NCBI GenBank assembly: GCA_028752905.1
Contig: JAQNBH010000015.1
Span: forward strand, 15,670,169-15,734,168
Direction of reading: 5' to 3'
Length of the DNA stretch: 64,000 nucleotides
Source of the DNA: Cladorhizidae sp. MBARI D1340-BT2
Taxonomy: Eukaryota; Porifera; Demospongiae; Poecilosclerida; Cladorhizidae
Every line of letters starts with the position of its first letter. The first letter of the stretch is position 1. Of this stretch, positions 56,091-64,000 are shown piece after piece. The translations under genes were made by a program, and so were the position numbers. The notes below the pieces were generated by a model. That model did no database searches. It was not told the DNA's origin and saw only the letters and a list, made by a program, of their open reading frames with translations.

Positions 56091-57521
56091 CATCTTTCTA
56101 GTGATTTGTGAAGATGAATAAAAAATTGAAAGTCATGTAAGTAATTGTGGTTTACGTCATGGTATAGTCTTGTTTGCTTTCTTTGTTGACAGGTCAACCA
56201 AATGAATCATGTTTATATACATGTATGTACAACAGAGGTCGAAACTACTTGTCAGGAAAAGCTCACTGACACACAAACTAGTCCATGAGCAGTATGAGGG
56301 AACTAAGTATATATAGGATAAATCACTCATCCTACACATTTCACTGGATGGGCAAGTCACTTGATTAAATTATCATATCTGGAGCGATGTACAAGTATGA
56401 AGAAAAAAGTTACAGGATAAAATTGCCGAGAAATTCCAGTCATAAGTATGTTTGGACCATCAATGTGTGAAGTCAGCATTTCCTTCTCCATAAAAATAGA
56501 AAATGTTAGTATGTACAGCACAAACAGAATGATTTTCCTGCTCAAGTCCCATTCATGAAAGTATTTATAACTTGAAAAATGCTTTTTAAATACATTTGCA
56601 CTATAATTCACAAAACATACTTCTATAATTTGCAATCGCTGTTACCTTCAGCTGCTCATGTTGGAAGCAGCCGGTAAAGTACATGTCTATTGGCATACCA
56701 TAAAAGTAGGTTGCTAAGTCGTATCTACACTTAGCTCATGTTGTTGTTTTTGTTACAAGCCTACTTTCCTGTTGGTTTCAAGGTATCAGCGTTGGATGAT
56801 CTCAAACTCTAATGTTCAGAATGTGCTCTCCTGAAGGTTGGGAGGCCATTTCTCGATACTCACATGCACAGCAGCAAAAAGGGCACATACATGTACAAGC
56901 AATGACCAATGTTGCTATGGTCCAATCATAGGCATGTTCGTTGTTAAGCAAATAATTAAGCGCACGCTTGCTGTTAGTGGCTGCTCACTATTAAGCACTT
57001 ATTTTGTTGTTGACATATGCTGCACCTAGCTTAACAACCAGCTCTTATATATATACATGTATATTTTCTTTTACCTAAATTTACTCACTTGACATTTTGG
57101 CTTGAGCAAAACATTATGTGAGTATGTTTCTACCAAGTTTAGCCAAGCTACTACTGTATATCCATTAGGGCTAATGAATGAGAGGATCTCTAGATCTTGC
57201 CTCTCCTCTATGATGTAATCACTAGGTACAGCTCCAGGTCAGCTTTCAAACTCAAGTGCAGTCATTACATGTGTTCTCTATAATATTTTGTCAAATGGTC
57301 TAATATACACTACCAGCTTTATGGATGTACACTCCAGCAAAGAATTCAGCATCTTACAGTAATAACATGTTACACTATACGCATGCAGGTTTTAATGTGC
57401 ACCTATGATATACCATGACTACACCCACTTTTATTATCATAAGTTCGTGTGTTCACCTGTATGAAGTACACATGCAAACATGTTACTCTATCTCCTTGTT
57501 AAATAATATTAGTGAGTGGAG
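56091..57521. other. Anonymous DNA
   Basis: Short frames only; I see no domain, RNA gene or terminal repeat. Confidence 0.5.
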
Positions 57522-57525
57522 TTAA

Positions 57526-57919
57526 CCGTTTCACCGCTTACAGGCGTAAACTCGACATCGCTCGCGTAAACATTAATTAAAAATTATGCGGATCTTCTTC
57601 AGTGGAGAGCTGCACAGCCATCTACTGCAGACTCGCTATCAATCAAAATCCTACGGAGTAGAGGAAAAAAGTCGCTCCTGGATGGATATCTGTTGTTAGT
57701 GACCTTTTTTTAAACTGTTGTAGACGTAGAGATTCGTAACTTTTGTTTACCTGCTTCAATAGAGCTGATTCATATACCAAGTTATAGCTCTTTCAATTTG
57801 CAATCGAATGATATGCTTTGTTTAAAAAATTAATAGTTATTTTAAAAAGTTATGAAATTCAAAAAAAAATTTTTTTAATTTAAAAAAGGTGTTGGGCTCA
57901 AGTTGGCGGTGAAAGAGTT
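57526..57919. mobile_element. piggyBac-like MITE
   Basis: TTAA at 57522-57525 is followed by CCGTTTCACCGC. The other end reads GCGGTGAAAGAG then TT and TTAA (57920-57923). About 394 bp, non-coding. The 2-base offset at the right end is unexplained. Confidence 0.6.
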
Positions 57920-57923
57920 TTAA

Positions 57924-59319
57924 GCCATTTTTATGGGTTTTTTAAAATAAAAACACCATAAATTGATTCGTCCATTTTCAATGATTTTGGTCAAGTGTGC
58001 CTCTTCTGTGTGCTCTGCAATTATATTTTCATAGTGGTGTTTCAATCAACCATGGCACTTAGAAATTTCTTTACACCTTAAGTCTGGGTCATCAACACTC
58101 ATCATTTATGGTGCTAGAAGTGAAAGTCTCCTACTAGTCTATTTTCAATACTAGCATGTGAAGTGAGCATAGAGACTAGACTCTACCTCATAAGAAAAGG
58201 GATGATTTAAAAAACTGATTATTCATACGATAGAGAGCTTTCAGATGATATAAAATTAATTTACTAATGATAATAAATTGACTGAGTTGGAAACATCAAT
58301 GCACTTCTATGGGAAGCCATGTTAGTCATGCTTCTTCTCATCATTTATCAATCAGTTCACAATGAAAGGGCAGCATAAAAAGTATCATGACTCAAGAATA
58401 GTTGACAATAATGAGCTAAAACAATGAAATAATTTTTGTGGGCGTAAAAAAACACACCCAAAATGGTCTGTTTCTCCCTTAACTACTAAAACTCTCACAA
58501 TATGAATAATTACACTGCAATGAACAATAAATAATTAAGAAATGGTTAGTGCACACCTGAGTCTGTGTAGTACTGACCACTTTCTAAATTCTCCTGAGCT
58601 GTCAATATCTGAGCCAACCATGAGGTTGCTATTGATCACTTCAAGTAATAAAAATCTACACCTTACATCCAAACCTAGCAATCATCACTGCTTCCCCTCC
58701 CTACCAGCAGCTGATTGTGAGGTTAATAAACAATAAGACAAGGCCAAAAAGTGTTTCCAGACAAAACACTGCAACTCTGCTTGTAGCTTAGCAAGTAGCA
58801 AGCAGCAATGCTGGCCATGATTACAGTAGATCTTTCCAAACTTCTTCAGGTACAGCAACAATGTTTAAATTGGCAATATGAAATTTATTCTCACAAATAA
58901 TTTTAGAGTTATAAATTCAGTAATTATGATAAACAGTCTTCTACTTGTACATTTATTCACTTAGGTCAGTGTTCATGGAATGGGTTTATTTTTACCACTG
59001 CACTTATTGCGGAACATGAGTATTATTATGCTAGTGTCCTTGCAGTTTAAAGTGTCACTCAGTGTCATGTGATAATAATATAGTGCTACATGATATAGGG
59101 ATTTTAGCTCTATATAATTATGTTGTACATTTATGTTGAGAACAACAACAAAAATGTTTACAAAAACAAACAACCACAAGAGTTGATTTGTCACAAAACA
59201 ACTCAATAACCAATTTGATAATGTTTTATCATTTAACACCATTGATTATAAATATATATTTGACAAGGTTCATGTGACTGAATTCCATTTTGATTCATGG
59301 ATGCAGTTAATATCAAGTG
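57924..59319. other. Anonymous DNA
   Basis: No supported gene on either strand. Confidence 0.5.
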
Positions 59320-59530
59320 TCAATGGTGCTTTTTCATGGCTTGAGGGCTCTATCAGGTAAGCACCATTGATACGCCACTAGCCTATATAGTAACAATTAA
59401 ATAAAACTAAACATATTTTGTTTCTCTAGCACACTAACATTTAGGCTAAAGGCCACAGGATGAGCTAGCTGGTGCCTCAGTCTTCTAAGCTCTAGTGCGG
59501 CAGGCAATGATTCTCTCTTAGAACACATCC
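59320..59530 (+). repeat. Repeat C, copy 2
   Basis: GAGGGCTCTATCAGGTAAGC, TTTGTTTCTCTAGCACACTA and AGCTAGCTGGTGCCTCAGTC follow the order of 46490-46700. Confidence 0.55.
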
Positions 59531-59659
59531 GCATGTCTTTTACTTTTTGTCAATAGCATGCTATTAAAGTATAGTTAGATGCAGCCTTGCTAGCTACTAA
59601 ATTGCAACCTTTGTATAGATATATCTGCTATTGTCAGGAATATGAAACCTGCCTGCACA

Positions 59660-59715
59660 GATATTTCTAAAAAGTTAAATGGTATAGGGTCATCTAACTG
59701 GTTGTGGTCTACATA
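59660..59715 (-). repeat. Repeat D, copy 3 (inverted)
   Basis: The minus strand reads GTAGACCACAACCAGTTAGA then TGACCCTATACCATTTAAC. Confidence 0.7.
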
Positions 59716-59719
59716 ATCA

Positions 59720-61596
59720 GTGGTTGACAAATGTACATAGCAACCATATATCACTAGATAGCGAATTGACCAACATTGTGCTGAAATTTGGTTGCCTAGC
59801 AACTAATAACAAAACCTGAATATGCTTATAATACACACTAGTTCTTCAATATTTGACCAATAGATTGGAAGAGAGGAAGGTAGTAGAGGAGAGGGAGAGT
59901 ATGAGTGAGGAAACTGAACTAGTTGAGCATAATTATACAGATTCCAAGTCTGAGGCAGAACCTGGCACAGAGGGATAATATATTCTATTGCAGAATCTAT
60001 GATAATATTATTTAGCTATATAGCAGTATATAAATCAAAATAGCTAGAACTAGGTATAACTTTCAAGCTATCAACCTTGATCCATTATTACCTATAGCTG
60101 TCTACAAAAATTCTTCCATTGTTCAGGCTATCTAACTACATCTATACTTACCTTAAAACAATCTGTAAATCACTATCATCATTAAGTAACAACAGTTTTT
60201 TTGAGATCTGCCATATCCTCAGGGTGCACAGCAAACATCATCACCAGCATCCTCAAAGTACAAGTATTTTCTTCATTACTGCTCTTGCTATCTGAGAGAG
60301 TTATTCAATACCAGCTCCAAAGGATTGCCTTGGTTGAATGGTAATGTCATATTTTCAGACACGTGACTTCAAATAATATGACATCGCATTACCCTAGATA
60401 CCTCGAACTATTCAATAGAAACTTCATTTATTGATAGAACACCCTTTCAATGATTTTCAGCACGATATTGGATAATTTAAAAAAATTGAGATAGTCATTC
60501 ACTTTGCATCTGTGATTGTGTCAAGATAAATTTCATGGCATTTTCATACTTGTAGGATTACTTTCAGCTGGCATAAGATACCATAATTATAAGGATTGTG
60601 TTTAGTGCCAACAAAATACTTCAGTCCTCATGAGAAGAATTTCAGTTGAAAGGTTAGCACTAAAAACAAAAGGCTGATTGAAAAGAGAATCCTTAATAGT
60701 TTCTTTATAGTCCTTATATTTTTCCCAAACAAAATTGGAGCATGCTAGCACTAGTACTCACTGACAAACAACACTCACAAAAGTTACAGAATTCCACATC
60801 TATTACAAAAAATGTATGAACCCCAGTAAACCATGGCTTTATATAGGAAGGGAGGTGGGGCAGGGCGGAGACATTGACTCCCACTTGAAATAGTTCGTCC
60901 CCATTTTGGGTGTCACTTTTTTGTATGAAGTTGCAAAAGTCTCAGACAACAAGGTTGACTACATGAGATAAAGGCTTGCAGCATGTAGAAGGGAATAATA
61001 TAATCAATGCACCATAGGCTATAATTTTCTTATATCAATTGAGATGAAATATTTGTAGACTTGGCTTATGACCTACTATTGAAATGCTTCCTCAATATTA
61101 AGTGCCATTGACAGATCTAGAGGTGCTCAATGGCCAAACCCCCTTAACAACTTTCCGTTTCCAACTTGCTATGGAGTAGACCAGCACACAGTTTAACATC
61201 TTCCAGATATGTGTCAGAAAAAAATCTCAATGGTCTAATTTTACAGGTGACCATGCCTAGCAGCACAGTATTTTTCTCCTTCAGGATGAGCACATATTAT
61301 GTAATAGTAAAGTTGGTGTGGTCAAGTGACGAAATTAAAACTTATTAAGATGCTAGTTGTGAGTGAGGTCACCACATGACAGCCAAGTATACTCTATAAA
61401 AAATATCAGAGCTGATATTGCTGATATTGCTGCTTTATAAATGGAATTTGACCGAATAAAGATTGCAAAAGAACTTTTCTCCAATGATGATCGTCATACA
61501 GATTCATTTATATTGACCTATAATTTACTAATGGTTTTTGACCACCAATGTGTCAACTAGGCAGAAAAGTTTCGTAAAATCGGTGCTGATAACCAT
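59720..61596. other. Anonymous AT-rich DNA
   Basis: Includes an imperfect inverted repeat at 60340-60393 (GGTAATGTCATATT and AATATGACATCGCATTACC) with CACGTG in its loop. No gene seen. Confidence 0.5.
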
Positions 61597-61745
61597 TCTG
61601 TGTCAAATCACCTAAAAAAAAAGTGGAATATTTAACCCACCTCCCTCAGATTTTGCTCAAATTTGGTGCCTGTGATGATATTGGCTAGAAAAGCTGAAAA
61701 TTCAAATTTTAGCTTAGTTGAATCAGTGGTTTTCACTTCTCACAA
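61597..61745 (+). repeat. Left arm of a 1.7 kb-spaced inverted repeat
   Basis: TGTCAAATCACC, CCCTCAGATTTTGCTCAAAT, TGTGATGATATTGGC and AGCTGAAAATT match the complement of 63175-63305 in the same order. Confidence 0.8.
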
Positions 61746-63174
61746 TGTTTTGATATATTCAGTATATCATTTTGGCTAATGCAATAGTCTCTGGATGAAG
61801 ATAATCGAAGTGAGGGTGTTTCAACTAAACACAGCATGTGGTCTTCTGCGATCCAACATTTGTCCGATTGTAATGGCCAACAGAACTGCTTAGCTGGAAC
61901 ATGTGGGTGCATGAAGTTGATTTTCTAATCACCAAATTCATTCGAGATTACACCACCATTCTCTGCATCTTCATCACCATAAATAAGCTTAATTATACAT
62001 TCACAGCATAACTTTTTACCAGGAACTGCCATGTTTTGGAAGATTAACACATTTCTCATACATATAATATAGCTAAGCTCACAATACGTAGAGATCTAGT
62101 CCTTGGGTTTGCATGAACGTTCCATGGATCACAAACATTTTTCTTATGAGTTGAATATTGTAAGCAATTCTTTTTCATGATGCAGACAAATTGTTTTTAT
62201 TACAGTTTTATTAAGTCTGCTATATACGTAACACAGGCAATCTCATTTCCTCATGTTCCGTTACATTTGGAATTAAAGTTTTCCTTGCATGCCACAACTG
62301 ATGACAGAGGTTGTGAAAACTATACTTATTCCTTTAAAATAAATATGCATACATTTAGACTAAACCAAATATCATAACACCAAAATGATAGTGGCAGGTA
62401 AGTCACAGTACCACTGCATTTGGTAAACAGGACCCCACCGCCAGAAAAACTATTTTTAAGAGGGCACCCATTTTGAAGATCGGTGCATTTTAATGATCAG
62501 AAACAAGCCATCTTTGTTTCAACTATATGCCAATATATTGTGTAGAAAGTACATGTAGTAAGACCAGGTAACACCACCAAAGTCAAGAGGAAATAGTTTG
62601 ATTAATTTGTACTATGATTCGTATGTGCTACATTCTAGGCCATCACAAGCATTCTAGAAAAATACACATTTTTTGGAAGGAGTCTCAGAGAGTCTTGACC
62701 GATAAAATACTCTAGAATGTTCCTCCTAGCAACTTGATGAACATGTGCTGCTAATTTAGGTTCAGTTCACACATGGAGTACTGACTGATTCAATTACAAA
62801 AGCCAAATAGGAGGAAGTGGGTATTTTAGATTTGCTTTCACAGACTACTGAGAAATATGACATCTTTCATTTTTACATCTTTAATTTTTACATATTGTGT
62901 AGAAAACACGTTGGGCTACAAATCTGACAAATTTTCATTTCAAGTCAGCACAAAGTCAAATTCAAAGGTCAATCTAAGGGTCAAAAGGTCATCACATTTT
63001 AACTTGCTCCTACCAAAAAATAATAATAGCAGATTTGGAATCCCTGGGGCATTTCCTTTCCCATGAGATCAATTCCATCAAGATTGGTCACATGGTTGGA
63101 CGTTCAAACGTAGGTCAGCACGCCAAATTTCAGCTCATTTATCGATACATGTAATTACCATAAATGGGCAGGCC
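61746..63174. other. Spacer between the inverted arms
   Basis: About 1.4 kb with no recognisable transposase or other domain. A frame at 62857-63066 begins with a hydrophobic stretch but has no supporting context. Confidence 0.5.
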
Positions 63175-63305
63175 ATATCTTGAAAAACACTGGTTCAATT
63201 GAGCCAATATAAGAAATTTCAGCTTGTTCTGCCAAAATCATCACAGACAACAATTTTGAAAAAAATCTGAGGGATTAATGTTAACACCATTGGGTGATTT
63301 GACAA
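63175..63305 (-). repeat. Right arm of the inverted repeat
   Basis: On the minus strand it reads TGTCAAATCACCCAATGG, then CCCTCAGATTTTTTTCAAAA, TGTGATGATTTTGGC and AGCTGAAATTT, matching the left arm. Confidence 0.8.
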
Positions 63306-63724
63306 GGAATTCACAAATAAGTTTAGGTAATTGCCCATATTTCTGAGATGGTAGTATATTAGTCAAACAATAACAAACAGCAGATATAGTCTTTGGAATA
63401 CAATTATTGGTTACTCCTACATCACCACCGTGAACTAGTATGCTGAGACAACATAGTGGTCACCACACACTACACATTTATTCATCTTATATATGTACCT
63501 GACGCCATTCCTAAGACAAGCCAAAAAAGAGGGGAAAAGAACATTTTGGAGAAGCAAAGAGCCGGAAGAGCCTGGAAATCAACAGGGCCTCAGCGACGTA
63601 CACCAAGCCGGATGACGGTGGTTGGGGAGAGCGAGGGATATGGGCGGGGCGGAGCTTAGAGCGCCAGCGCTTGCGACGTGCTCGTTGCCTATAATATATA
63701 ATAATGCACGATGATGTCTTCTGG

Positions 63725-64000
63725 CGGACTCAGGGGTGGAACTGCAAGCTCTGTTGGATATGGTACAGGCTTATGTGATAGAAGATGAACTTTCATAGAG
63801 AGCAAGGTCATGAGTATGGAAGAAGGAAGCAGGAGTGAATTGGAGGATTGGTGAGGAGATATTGAAGAGGTCAAAGATTCAAGTACCTGGCAGTGTGGTT
63901 TGATAAGAAGCTAAGGGGTAATGTTCAGTTAGAGAAGATGGCAAAGAAGGCAGAAAAGTGGTTTGGAAAGGTGACATGGATGAATTGGCAGGTGAAAGTA
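63725..64000 (+). pseudogene. LINE reverse transcriptase C-terminal part, cut by window edge
   Basis: Pieces in differing frames give LDMVQAYVIED (region after the catalytic box), then FKYLAVWFDKKLRGNVQLEK and MAKKAEKWFGKVTWMNWQ, running off the end. The F-K-Y-L-x-V-W-F block is the conserved segment after the palm in many non-LTR reverse transcriptases. Frame breaks suggest decay. The palm itself is not seen upstream. Confidence 0.7.

Noticed and set aside
62857..63066. Frame starting with a hydrophobic, signal-like stretch
   Set aside because: No domain or exon context, in an AT-rich repeat spacer.
63191..63206. GGTTCAATTGAGCC as a possible tRNA B box
   Set aside because: No A box, acceptor stem or cloverleaf could be drawn around it.

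Overview
This is a repeat-dense animal nuclear sequence. It has spliced exons with GT..AG introns, phase-1 extracellular domain exons, and many metazoan transposon families. Nothing in it suggests a bacterium, plasmid or phage. The mix of Tc1/mariner, pogo/Tigger, hAT, piggyBac, Kolobok/Mutator-like and Ty3/gypsy elements, with an Ig-FN3-sushi receptor ending in a short tyrosine-containing tail, fits an early-branching marine invertebrate. A demosponge is my best guess. That is inference, and no marker in the window proves the taxon.

Layout. 1-5.1 kb: a Ty3/gypsy element with one long uninterrupted Gag-Pol frame and a probable 3' LTR. 7.3-10.7 kb: a decayed ZBED-type hAT gene split by a piggyBac element at a TTAA site. 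12-18.4 kb: decayed gypsy pol, interrupted by a 2.9 kb multi-exon hAT. 18.5-45.7 kb: four exons of one probable receptor gene on the minus strand (Ig at 45.4-45.7, FN3 at 36.3-36.5, sushi at 29.8-30.0, transmembrane plus tail at 18.5-18.8 kb). Its introns hold a Tigger remnant, a Tc1/mariner remnant, a gypsy element with integrase placed before reverse transcriptase (Gmr1-like order), a pogo deletion derivative, a Kolobok-like element with TTAA duplication, and many minisatellites. 46.6-50.6 kb: a 60-bp tandem array split by another hAT. 52.5-54.7 kb: a decayed LINE-type reverse transcriptase containing a fresh inverted duplication. 55-64 kb: mostly anonymous AT-rich DNA with a piggyBac-like MITE, a widely spaced pair of inverted repeats, and the start of another LINE reverse transcriptase at the edge.

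How it fits together. The only plausible host gene is the minus-strand receptor. Its domain exons are symmetrical phase 1-1 and join in frame across three introns of about 6-11 kb. The tail carries a YEEI motif and an ITIM-like IxYxxV motif, which suggests tyrosine-phosphorylation signalling. Most other recognisable coding sequence is transposon-derived and broken by stops and frameshifts; the first gypsy element is the exception. Several insertions are nested and give relative ages.
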